From: SLLG01 sp964403935
GTDB lineage: Bacteria > Verrucomicrobiota > Verrucomicrobiia > Opitutales > Oceanipulchritudinaceae
Direction of reading: 5' to 3'
Length of the DNA: 64,000 bases
Assembly: GCA_964403935.1 (NCBI GenBank)
Contig: CAYOIB010000006.1
Span: 7,247-71,246 of the forward strand
This document shows, one piece after another, positions 17,431 through 25,458 of the stretch. The position numbers were made by a program, and so were the translations under genes. The notes under the pieces are model-generated. The model was not told where the DNA came from and ran no database searches. It saw only the letters and a list, made by a program, of their open reading frames with translations. Position 1 is the first letter of the stretch. Each line of letters begins with the position of its first letter.

Positions 17431-18752
17431 GCGAGGGCTTCCTTGAGTCGTGCGAAGGTTTCAGCGCGCTCGGACCGTTCCTCCAGCGCCTGGCGAAGAA
17501 ACTCCACCAGACGTTCGTGAACCTGAATGGCCCGATCCAGCTTCGGATTGCTGCTGGGGGTGTAGGCACCGATATTGATAAGGTCTTCGTGCCGACGGTA
17601 GATAGCCAAGGCGTCGCGCGCGCTCGAGATCAGATGGAGTTCTTCCGTGGTGCAAACCTCCCGCACCAGACGGCTGACGCTGTCGAGGACATCCATGGCA
17701 GGAAAGCGATTTGCATTGGCGAGAGCACGGCTGAGGATAACGTGCCCGTCGAGAATGCCACGGACGGCATCGGAGACGGGTTCATTCATGTCGTCGCCTT
17801 CAACGAGAACAGTATAGAGCGCGGTGATGGAGCCCTCGGGCCCGCAGCCCGTGCGCTCGAGGAGTCGCGGCAAGAGCGCGAAGACAGAAGGCGGATAACC
17901 GCGGGATGCCGGAGGTTCGCCCACGGAGAGGCCCACTTCGCGCTGGGCCATGGCAAAGCGAGTGACAGAGTCCATCATGAAGAGGACGTTCTTGCCTTGA
18001 TCGCGAAAGGTTTCGGCGATGGCGGTGGCGAGGAAGGCGGCGCGGATACGGACAAGGGCGGGTTGATCGGATGTGGCCACCACGATAACCGAGCGGGCCA
18101 GCCCCTCGGACCCGAAGTCCTTTTCGATCAATTCACGAAGCTCCCGGCCGCGCTCTCCGATGAGCGCGACAACATTGATATCGGCTTCGCTATAACGTGC
18201 AATCATCCCCAGGAGGGTGGTCTTGCCGACGCCACTGCCGGCAAAGAGCCCGATGCGCTGACCCCGCCCCATGGGCGTAAAGGCGTCGATTGCGCGCACC
18301 CCTGTGTGGAAAGGGCTTGTGATGCGTTGACGCCGCATCGGATGAGGCGGAGAACGATGGAGAGGAAGATCCCTTGTTTCGATGCTATCCAGAAGGTCAT
18401 CAAGGGGTCGCCCAAACCCATCCAACACCCGCCCGCGCAAGTTGTTGCCACAGGGCACGCGCGACCAGTGTGGCGCGGGCACGACCCGGCATCCCGGATG
18501 GATGCCCTGCACGTCCTCAAGAGGCATTAGAACAATGCGGTGGTTGTTGAATCCGACGACTTCAGCATGGCAGGGCTGGGCCCGACCTGCTGGATAAAGC
18601 GCACAAACGTCGCCGACCGCTGCCGCCGGGCCATCGGCTTCGATCACCAGCCCGCGCAGTTCGGAAACCCGACCTTCCATCGTTACCACCGGGTCAGCCT
18701 GAATCCGGTGGTCGAGATCGGCGATAATGCTGCTGATGCGATCGCTGTGCAT
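17427..18752 (-). CDS. fliI: Flagellum-specific ATPase FliI
   Basis: FliI is the ATPase that energises substrate unfolding at the flagellar export gate. The 441-residue protein is related to F1 beta. The P-loop GLFAGSGVGKTTLLGM lies near residues 169-184. The Walker B region VLFMMDSVTRFAMAQREVGL is present, as is the family signature GEPPASRGYPPSVFALLPRL. Family length is normal. It begins 5 nt after the fliH stop. The gene produces a 337-codon antisense frame that is only a shadow. Confidence 0.96.
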   Translation of the reverse strand: MHSDRISSIIADLDHRIQADPVVTMEGRVSELRGLVIEADGPAAAVGDVCALYPAGRAQPCHAEVVGFNNHRIVLMPLEDVQGIHPGCRVVPAPHWSRVPCGNNLRGRVLDGFGRPLDDLLDSIETRDLPLHRSPPHPMRRQRITSPFHTGVRAIDAFTPMGRGQRIGLFAGSGVGKTTLLGMIARYSEADINVVALIGERGRELRELIEKDFGSEGLARSVIVVATSDQPALVRIRAAFLATAIAETFRDQGKNVLFMMDSVTRFAMAQREVGLSVGEPPASRGYPPSVFALLPRLLERTGCGPEGSITALYTVLVEGDDMNEPVSDAVRGILDGHVILSRALANANRFPAMDVLDSVSRLVREVCTTEELHLISSARDALAIYRRHEDLINIGAYTPSSNPKLDRAIQVHERLVEFLRQALEERSERAETFARLKEALA

Positions 18753-18757
18753 GGGGG

Positions 18758-19345
18758 TCAGTTGAGGGAGGTGCGGAGGTTATCCAACTTGGTTTCGAGG
18801 CGTGCATCGGTGACGCCAAAGCGCCCATGAACGACGCAATCGCCCCGATGCAAAGAGGTGTCGGGTTGAAGGCGAAGGCTGGGAAAACGCGTGGCCCAGT
18901 CCTGGACCAGATGGGTAACGAGTTTGGCATCCTCGGGATGGAGGTGCACAACGAGGCTGGACTCTTCGCGCGGGTATTCGCCGAGGATCGCAGTCACCGT
19001 TTGCTCAATGGCTGTAGCGTCGGGCTCGTAAGTGGCAACAATGCGCCGCACGCCTTTGAGGACGAGGTCGAGGAGGGCTGGCCGCATTTGGGCAGCGAGT
19101 GTGTTTTCCTGCACACTCAAAGCTTCAAGGATGCGTTGAAGGTCTTCGCGCCAGCGTTGGGCTTCGCCTTCGGCCTGTTTACGGGCGCTTTGAGCAGCCT
19201 CTTCAAAACCCTCGCGATAGCCGGCGTCGCGTGCGCCTTCAGTCTTCGCTTGAATGTCAGCCGGATTCTCGAGGGCAAAGCGCGAGAGGCCCACGACCTG
19301 GATCACAGGGTGCGGAAGTTCAATCGTGTGAGGGGCTTCAGACAT
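18758..19345 (-). CDS. fliH: Flagellar assembly protein FliH
   Basis: FliH is the stator-like regulator of FliI. The 195-residue protein has a central charged coiled coil (about 35-85; EGFEEAAQSARKQAEGEAQR). The C-terminal domain resembles FliH/YscL, with LVVHLHPEDAKLVTHLVQDW and a final RGDCVVHGRFGVTDARLETK. The start overlaps the fliG end by 8 bp. Sequence conservation in this family is low, but order and layout agree. Confidence 0.87.
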   Translation of the reverse strand: MSEAPHTIELPHPVIQVVGLSRFALENPADIQAKTEGARDAGYREGFEEAAQSARKQAEGEAQRWREDLQRILEALSVQENTLAAQMRPALLDLVLKGVRRIVATYEPDATAIEQTVTAILGEYPREESSLVVHLHPEDAKLVTHLVQDWATRFPSLRLQPDTSLHRGDCVVHGRFGVTDARLETKLDNLRTSLN

Positions 19346-20351
19346 AGTCCTGCGCCTCCGACTCGATCGCGATCTCGCCCTCTTCTTCCAGGCGACGAAC
19401 CGTTGCGATTATATTCTCCTGGGCAATCTCCACATCGCGCAGGCGGACAGCACCCATAAACTCGATCTCTTCCCGCAAGGCTTCGGAAGCCCGCTTGGAC
19501 ATGGCGGAGAGAACCTTCTCGCGGAGTGCCTGGCTCACGGGTTTGAGAGCCAGAGAAAGGGTAGCGGAATCGATTTCGCGGAGGATGCGCTGGAGGTCGA
19601 CGACCGACAAGCGGGCAAGATCGTCAAAAGAGAACATACGTTTGCGAACGCTGGCACCGAGGGCGGCGTTCTGCTCGTCGATGCGTTCGAGAAGGGTCTT
19701 ACTGATGGAGCGGTCCAGCAGATTGAGTGTTTCGGCGAGGTGGGCAGGTCCCCCGGATTTTTGCATTGGCTGAGTTGTCTTCTTGTCGAGATGACGCTCC
19801 AGACGGCGGACGACGGTATTGATTGAGTTCGCGGAGGTCGACTCGATGACCCCCATGCGGAGGGTGACTTCGGCACGGATATCCGGGTTCAGCAGATTGA
19901 TGAGTTCGGCTGCTTTCCGGGGATTCAGGTAACTCAAAAGGAAGGCGATGGTCTGTGGTTGCTCCGACTTGATGAGGTTGTGGATCTGCCGGGATTCCAT
20001 CTCGCCAATCTCCTTGATGACGTCGGTCGAGGTCCTGGCGGGAACCAGTTTTGAGACAAAGCGCTCCGCTTGATAAGGGCCTTTCAGACGCTCGATGGTC
20101 TCGCGGGTATAATCGTAGCCTCCGGATATAGCGATGACGCTGTCTCCAATGATTTGGGAGAAATCCTCAATTGCCTTTTGTTGGACCTCGTCATCGATGA
20201 GTTCGAGGGTGGCCATCACGGTGGCGATCTGCTCGATCTCGTAATCTTCGAAGGACTCCAGAACCTTGGCTGCGGATTCTGACCCGATGACGACCAACAG
20301 GACAGCCAGCTTGTGCACCCGGGAGGCGTTGTTGTATTCGTCGAGAGTCAT
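19338..20351 (-). CDS. fliG: Flagellar motor switch protein FliG
   Basis: FliG is the rotor ring protein that receives torque from MotA. The 337-residue protein has the N-terminal FliF-binding domain (KLAVLLVVIGSESAAKVLES), a middle domain with QTIAFLLSYLNPRKAAELIN, and a C-terminal torque domain with FSFDDLARLSVVDLQRILRE and the charged DSATLSLALKP helix. All three armadillo-like parts are present and length is typical. It starts 8 nt after fliF. Confidence 0.95.
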   Translation of the reverse strand: MTLDEYNNASRVHKLAVLLVVIGSESAAKVLESFEDYEIEQIATVMATLELIDDEVQQKAIEDFSQIIGDSVIAISGGYDYTRETIERLKGPYQAERFVSKLVPARTSTDVIKEIGEMESRQIHNLIKSEQPQTIAFLLSYLNPRKAAELINLLNPDIRAEVTLRMGVIESTSANSINTVVRRLERHLDKKTTQPMQKSGGPAHLAETLNLLDRSISKTLLERIDEQNAALGASVRKRMFSFDDLARLSVVDLQRILREIDSATLSLALKPVSQALREKVLSAMSKRASEALREEIEFMGAVRLRDVEIAQENIIATVRRLEEEGEIAIESEAQDYV

Positions 20352-20359
20352 CGCAGGCT

Positions 20360-21919
20360 TCAGGGATTATTCCGCCGCTGGACGGCCCAGTTGCGGAGGG
20401 CGGAGCCCACATTCTCCGGCTTCTGTCGAATGAGTTCGTTCAGAACCTCGGGTGAAACCGTCAGGTGCTTTTCGTCGAGGGAGGCTTGTTCATGTTGCCC
20501 ATTATTCCCGATGTGAATGGGATCCACCCGACTCCGCCGCAGCAGGTGGAGGAGGAAGAGAAAGAAGAGGAGGGCTAAGCCAACCGGCGAGAATTCCCGG
20601 GCAAAGCCGAGCAGGATCGTCCAGTCAAATCCTGCAGCGGGAAGTGGCAGGGTGCCCACACCGTGAAGGGGGAAGGGGACCTCTTCAATGGACACCATTC
20701 GTCGCATGGCCTCCGGGTCCGTGATGCCCAGGGTCAAGCCGACCATGGTGCGCAAGCGCTCAAGTTCTTCGAGGCTCCTGGGTGGAATCGCTGGCTCATC
20801 CGGATGTGCCGGCGTCCTTTGAGCAATGAAGACAGCGGCGGTTACGCTTCTCAGTTCACCGGCGTGGCGGACTGTATTGATAAGTGATCGGCTGATCTCA
20901 TATTCTTGAGAGCGGGTCCGTTGTGAGCGGTCAGCGGCACTCCCGGGGTTGTCCTGTGGGTCGTTGCTGGTTGCCAGCTCGACATTTCCAGCGCTGCCGG
21001 AGAAATTGCGGGGCCGGGATTCACGGGTGGAATTGACCTCCTCGGTGGAGCTTTGCGAACGGACGACTTGGCCGTCGGGATCAAACCGCTCTTCGGTGAT
21101 TGTTTGAGCTTCGTAGTCGATGTCGGCTGAGACCCGCACAACCGTTTGATTTGAGCCAAGGACGGTCGCCAAAAGGCTCTCAACCTTTTCGGTGAGGTAG
21201 CGTTCCACTTTCTGACGGTGCTGGACGCTGGCGACGGCACCGGAAGCTCCCTGATCTTCCTGAATCTGGTCGGAGAGGACGCGCCCGTGATTGTCGATCA
21301 CGGCGACGTTTACTGCCTGAAGACCTTCGACTGAATTTGCGACAAGCGAGCGGATCGAGTGGACTGCCTGGTTATCGAGGCCCCTGCCATTGAGTTCGAC
21401 CAGAACCGAGGCTGTGGGCACTGCCTGCGGATTGATAACCAAGAGACGATTCTCAGGCATTACGACCATAACGCGGGCCGAGCGAACCCCATTAAGCTGT
21501 GAAATGGAGCGGGCCAGCTCGCCCTGGATCGCACGAATGTAGTTTGTGCGCTGAACGAAGTCGCTCACTCCAAAGGAACTGCGGTCAAAGATCTCGTAAC
21601 CAATGCTGTCGCCTGCGGGAAGCCCTTTGCTGACAAGGTCCATGCGGATGCGATGCACTTGATTCCCGGGGACATGGATGCTGCTTCCATTGCCCCGGAT
21701 TTCGTAGGAAACACCCTGGCTTTCGAGCGCCTCGACCACCGCCGAGGCATCCTGCGGCGAGAGATTTCCATAGAGCAGCCGAAGCTGCGGGCGATTGGAC
21801 CAGACGACCAGCCCTATGACCACTCCGATGATAGCGAGCGTGGCGACCATCAGCGTGATCTTCTGGTTCAGGCCAATCTGCTTCCAGATGAGGTGAAGGT
21901 TTTCGAGGGCTTGACGCAT
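20360..21919 (-). CDS. fliF: Flagellar MS-ring protein FliF
   Basis: FliF forms the membrane MS-ring. The 519-residue protein has an N-terminal membrane helix (about 22-42), the ring-building domains with LLYGNLSPQDASAVVEALES and the IRAIQGELARSISQLNGVRS family segment, a low-complexity insertion in the middle, a second membrane helix (about 440-460), and a C-terminal FliG-binding tail (about 485-519, VLNELIRQKPENVGSALRNW). All family parts are in order. Confidence 0.95.
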   Translation of the reverse strand: MRQALENLHLIWKQIGLNQKITLMVATLAIIGVVIGLVVWSNRPQLRLLYGNLSPQDASAVVEALESQGVSYEIRGNGSSIHVPGNQVHRIRMDLVSKGLPAGDSIGYEIFDRSSFGVSDFVQRTNYIRAIQGELARSISQLNGVRSARVMVVMPENRLLVINPQAVPTASVLVELNGRGLDNQAVHSIRSLVANSVEGLQAVNVAVIDNHGRVLSDQIQEDQGASGAVASVQHRQKVERYLTEKVESLLATVLGSNQTVVRVSADIDYEAQTITEERFDPDGQVVRSQSSTEEVNSTRESRPRNFSGSAGNVELATSNDPQDNPGSAADRSQRTRSQEYEISRSLINTVRHAGELRSVTAAVFIAQRTPAHPDEPAIPPRSLEELERLRTMVGLTLGITDPEAMRRMVSIEEVPFPLHGVGTLPLPAAGFDWTILLGFAREFSPVGLALLFFLFLLHLLRRSRVDPIHIGNNGQHEQASLDEKHLTVSPEVLNELIRQKPENVGSALRNWAVQRRNNP

Positions 21920-21973
21920 CCGATAGGTGTAGGGCGATCAGTGAAAATGAGAGGCATTTAGAAGCCGTAAATC

Positions 21974-22360
21974 CTAGATCTGCATTCGCATGAGCTCTTG
22001 GTAACCTTCCATCATCTTGTTGCGGAACTCGACCATAAGGCTGAAGGCGGTGCCGGCTTCCTGGAGGGCGATGGTCACTTCATGGAGATTAACGCTGTCT
22101 CCGCGCAGGAGTTTGCCGCGAAGGTCATCGCCAGCCTTCAGCTTTGAATCGACGGCCTGAATAAACTCTGTCGCCAATCCCGGTTCGTTGTCGCGGGATG
22201 CTTTGCCGATCTCAGTCGGGGCAAAGCTGCTGCTGTTGCCTGTGCGGGCAGTTTCGATCGCGTTTTGCCACTTGGAGGGATCGGCGGGAATTGCCGGGCT
22301 GGTGCGCGCGACTTGAGCGGGGTTTACGGACTGGGTAAGCAGGCTGGAGATAGGGTCCAT
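21974..22360 (-). CDS. fliE: Flagellar hook-basal body protein FliE
   Basis: FliE is the adapter that links the MS-ring and export gate to the rod. The 128-residue protein has a variable N-terminus and the conserved C-terminal domain: a VNLHEVTIALQEAGTAFSLM segment followed by VEFRNKMMEGYQELMRMQ. It is between flgC and fliF as in most flagellar clusters, 18 nt after flgC. Confidence 0.93.
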   Translation of the reverse strand: MDPISSLLTQSVNPAQVARTSPAIPADPSKWQNAIETARTGNSSSFAPTEIGKASRDNEPGLATEFIQAVDSKLKAGDDLRGKLLRGDSVNLHEVTIALQEAGTAFSLMVEFRNKMMEGYQELMRMQI

Positions 22361-22378
22361 GATGTTTCAGGGCGAGGG

Positions 22379-22786
22379 TTAGCGTCCGATTTCGAGAGCT
22401 TTTTGAGCCATTTGGCGTGAAGTTTTCACGACAGACAAGTTGGCCTCATAGGCGCGGGAGGCTTTGATCATATCGACCATCTCGAAGGTTAGATTGACGT
22501 TGGGCATTTGAACATAGCCGTCGGCACCTGCGTGGGGATGACTGGGCTGATACATCCGGGGGCCGGGCCGTGTATCCTGCACGATCTCGCCAACTTGAAC
22601 GCCAACTGGCCGGTTCTCTTCGAGGAGGGCCTCAAAGTTCACAATCTGGCGTTGGTAGGGCGTGCCTTTTTCGGTCTGGGTGGTTTGAGCATTGGCGATG
22701 TTCTGGGCGACAATCTCAAGTTGCTGCTGGTAGGCATTGAGGGCGGAGCTCGTCGACTGGATGGAGGGAAGAAGATTCATGTTCAT
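22379..22786 (-). CDS. flgC: Flagellar basal-body rod protein FlgC
   Basis: FlgC is a proximal rod protein. The 135-residue product carries the rod signature EIVAQNIANAQTTQTEKGTP near the N-terminus, PHAGADGYVQMPNVNLTFEM in the middle, and the conserved C-terminal helix with MIKASRAYEANLSVVKTSRQ. Length and motifs are standard. It follows flgB by 25 nt. Confidence 0.95.
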   Translation of the reverse strand: MNMNLLPSIQSTSSALNAYQQQLEIVAQNIANAQTTQTEKGTPYQRQIVNFEALLEENRPVGVQVGEIVQDTRPGPRMYQPSHPHAGADGYVQMPNVNLTFEMVDMIKASRAYEANLSVVKTSRQMAQKALEIGR

Positions 22787-22811
22787 GAGCTGTCGTCTCG
22801 ATCAGAGGTTA

Positions 22812-23189
22812 TTACTGGCGTCCAGTGATCGCTAGCTTCAGGTGTCGGAGGGAACCGCTCGTAAACTGCGTGAGTGTTTCAAATTGAAGACTGTTGCGGT
22901 TCAGTTCGAGGAGTTCCTTGTCGAGCTGGATGGTATTGCCCGACGGGTTTTTGGGGCTGCCCGGCTCTTCGATAATGGATGGGGTCAACTTTCGGATGCC
23001 CGCGACATCACCTGCTTTGATGAGCTGGTTCAGATTCTTCTGGAACTCGGGCCCGATATCCTGCCGGAGGTAGCCGGGGGTCTCGACGTTGGCAATGTTG
23101 TTCGAGATAACTGCATGGCGCAACGCGGTTGCGTCGAGCATTTGTTTAACCGCGACGTAATTGGTTCCTGCGAAGATTCCTTCTACCAT
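22812..23189 (-). CDS. flgB: Flagellar basal-body rod protein FlgB
   Basis: FlgB is the first rod protein. The 125-residue product has the expected N-terminal helix followed by ALRHAVISNNIANVETPGYL, the rod signature, and ends with a short conserved C-terminal helix. The start at 23189 fits the family length before the signature. It heads the flgBC-fliEFGHIJ-motE-fliK block. A sigma-54-like element lies 13 nt before the ATG. A GAGGG stretch touches the start codon and is too close to act as a normal ribosome-binding site. Confidence 0.94.
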   Translation of the reverse strand: MVEGIFAGTNYVAVKQMLDATALRHAVISNNIANVETPGYLRQDIGPEFQKNLNQLIKAGDVAGIRKLTPSIIEEPGSPKNPSGNTIQLDKELLELNRNSLQFETLTQFTSGSLRHLKLAITGRQ

Positions 23190-23202
23190 GCCCTCAATAG
23201 AA

Positions 23203-23217
23203 GCAGCACTCGTGCCG
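23203..23217 (-). promoter_or_regulatory. Sigma-54-like -24/-12 promoter before flgB
   Basis: On the minus strand the sequence reads CGGCAC-GAGTG-CTGC, two mismatches from the consensus with the invariant GG and GC at the right spacing. The GC is 13 nt before the flgB ATG, giving a predicted leader of about 2 nt. Upstream in the 23190-23350 gap are two hairpins: AAGGC/GCCTT at 23230-23245, and TTTTCC/GGAAAA flanked by CAGGC/GCCTG near 23300-23335, which may end the cheA transcript. Confidence 0.5.
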
Positions 23218-23350
23218 AATGAATTCGATAAGGCGTAAGTGCCTTTTCTTCATGATGATATAACTCATTCGCTGAAAGCGATGCCTCCGGTGATTCCCGC
23301 TTCAGGCAGAATTTTCCGCTCGTTGGGAAAAGCCTGCAAACGGGTGGGGC

Positions 23351-25441
23351 TCAGGCGGACGCTTTGACGACTGTGGAACGATTGCTCGATCCGGCGACCA
23401 GGCTGAGGGGGTCGAGGATGAGAGCGATCGATCCATCTCCGAGGATGGCTCCGCCGAGAAGTCCGGGGAGGTCCTTTGTAATGGGGCCCAGCGATTTGAT
23501 GACCACCTCTTGCTTCGAGATCAGTTCATCGACGACGAGCCCGTAGGTGCGGTTGAAGGCGTCAATGATGACGACGATTCCGTCGGAAGCCCTTGTAATG
23601 GATGAATGGATACTGAAGAGGCGATGGAGGTAGTGGAGAGGGATGATCTCATCACGCAGGGTCAGCGTTTCACCTTTGCCGTGAATGCATTTGATGTCCC
23701 TTTCCTCGGGCTGAATCGCGACACGGACGGAAGTGGCGGGCAGGATGTAGATGTCGTTGGCCACTTTGATGACGAGGCCGTCGATAATCGCCAGGGTCAG
23801 TGGCACCTTGATGGTGAAGACGGAGCCGTGCCCTTCGGTCGATTCGATGTCGATCGAACCGCGGAGTGCTTCAATATTTCGTCGGACCACATCCATTCCG
23901 ACGCCGCGACCCGATATGCCAGAGACCTCTTCGGCGGTTGTAAAGCCTGGCTCAAAGATGAGGCGATGGGTTTCGGGATCGGTTAAATTCTGGTGGGGTT
24001 GGATCAGTTTTCGGGAAAGCGCTTTCTTTCGTATCTGTTCCGTGTTGAGGCCCCGGCCGTCGTCGGCCAGCTGTAGTGTTATAAAGCCGCCTTGGTGGTA
24101 GGCACTGAGCGAGATGGTTCCCCGTTCGGACTTCCCTGCGGCGATGCGTTCGGCCGGTGATTCGATGCCGTGATCGACGGCGTTGCGGAGCATGTGTACC
24201 AGCGGGTCGGAAATGACTTCGACCATTGTTCGATCCAGCTCCGTTTCTTCGCCATGGAGCACGAGATCGACCTGTTTGGAGAGCCCGCGACCGAGCTCCC
24301 GGGCAAGACGCTCCATCTTGCGGAAGGTTGGACGGATGGGAACCATGCGAATGGACATGGCACTGTCCTGAATCCCGCGTACGATACGGCGCAATTGGTT
24401 TAAATGCTTCTGGAGGGCGCTGTCTTCCGGGGTCTCGCCGATGGCGGTAATCAGTTGGGCTTCGAGAATAACGAGTTCGCCGACGGCGTCGACCAAGGTA
24501 TCCAGCTTGTCTGTGCGCACCCGGATTGTCGGCTCGGCGAAGCCCCCAAGAGCATTCGCCATTGCCGTGCCGACATCGCCGCCCTGGTTGACCTCGGCGG
24601 TTGGCGTTGCCGGAATTTGGAGCCGGGCAGGGGCCGACCCCGACGGCGTTTCTACGCTTGGTGCCTGTGTCGGCACCTTCGTGCGGTCCAGAGCACAGGC
24701 TTTGACAGCCTCAATGATAGAGGCCACGGAGATAATCTCGGTGGGCTGACGATCTTCGGCCAGGCCCATTTGCATCTGCTTGAGGAAGCCGGCGAGGCGG
24801 TCGCGGGCCTGCAGAAGCAGTGAGATAATGTCACTCTCAAGGGTGAGGCGACCTTCGCGGGCTAGATCGAGAAGAGATTCAACCTGGTGGGAGAGCGCAT
24901 TGATCGGGTCGAGTTGAAGGAAGCCCGAGACACCCTTGATGGTGTGAAAGGAGCGAAAGAGCGAATGTATGGACGGGGTGTCTCCGGGAGCGTGCTCCAG
25001 CTTGAGAAGGGCCTCTTCAATCTGATCGAGGTGCTCGGCTGCTTCGTTGACGAATTCCTCCAGAAGCTCGCGGTTTTCATCGAGATCCAGGACGAGAAGC
25101 TGATCGGCTGAGCTGCTGTCTGTGGGGATCGATGTTTCCTGTGGTGTGGGCGTTCGGTCGGGTGTTGAAAGCGGGGCTTCCGGAAGGGGCTCTCCAAGGG
25201 CAAAGGCCTTGATTGCCGTGATGAGTTCGTCCGTCCAATAGCCGTCACCTTCGAAGAGGCTTTCGATTCGATCCCTTAGCTGCGTTCCGGTGGTCGTGTG
25301 CGCATGCCCTTCGGGAAGGGTCTCGGTGAATTCGCCCAGCAGGCTGTAAACGGGCAGGAGTGCTTCATCGCCACCGGCCTTGGCATGGGCGATCTCCTCA
25401 CCAATCTGGCGGAGGGTCTCTTGTGCGGATGACGGAAGCAT
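23351..25441 (-). CDS. cheA: Chemotaxis histidine kinase CheA
   Basis: CheA autophosphorylates and passes phosphate to CheY-type receivers. The 696-residue protein has an Hpt domain with the phospho-histidine in SLFRSFHTIKGVSGF (about H166). After a linker come the dimerisation helix (VRTDKLDTLVDAVGELVILE) and an ATPase domain with HMLRNAVDHGIESPAERI, DDGRGL and a GRGVGMDVVRRNI lid. A CheW-like domain closes the protein. About 110 extra residues precede the Hpt domain. No clear CheY-binding P2 domain is visible. The ATG at 25441 is preferred over the TTG one codon upstream. It lies 17 nt after the receiver-STAS gene. Confidence 0.94.
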   Translation of the reverse strand: MLPSSAQETLRQIGEEIAHAKAGGDEALLPVYSLLGEFTETLPEGHAHTTTGTQLRDRIESLFEGDGYWTDELITAIKAFALGEPLPEAPLSTPDRTPTPQETSIPTDSSSADQLLVLDLDENRELLEEFVNEAAEHLDQIEEALLKLEHAPGDTPSIHSLFRSFHTIKGVSGFLQLDPINALSHQVESLLDLAREGRLTLESDIISLLLQARDRLAGFLKQMQMGLAEDRQPTEIISVASIIEAVKACALDRTKVPTQAPSVETPSGSAPARLQIPATPTAEVNQGGDVGTAMANALGGFAEPTIRVRTDKLDTLVDAVGELVILEAQLITAIGETPEDSALQKHLNQLRRIVRGIQDSAMSIRMVPIRPTFRKMERLARELGRGLSKQVDLVLHGEETELDRTMVEVISDPLVHMLRNAVDHGIESPAERIAAGKSERGTISLSAYHQGGFITLQLADDGRGLNTEQIRKKALSRKLIQPHQNLTDPETHRLIFEPGFTTAEEVSGISGRGVGMDVVRRNIEALRGSIDIESTEGHGSVFTIKVPLTLAIIDGLVIKVANDIYILPATSVRVAIQPEERDIKCIHGKGETLTLRDEIIPLHYLHRLFSIHSSITRASDGIVVIIDAFNRTYGLVVDELISKQEVVIKSLGPITKDLPGLLGGAILGDGSIALILDPLSLVAGSSNRSTVVKASA

Positions 25442-25458
25442 CAAGAGGCTGCTTTTAT

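Noticed and set aside
17517..18530. A 337-codon plus-strand frame opposite fliI
   Set aside because: It is antisense to an unmistakable ATPase, with no protein-like motif.
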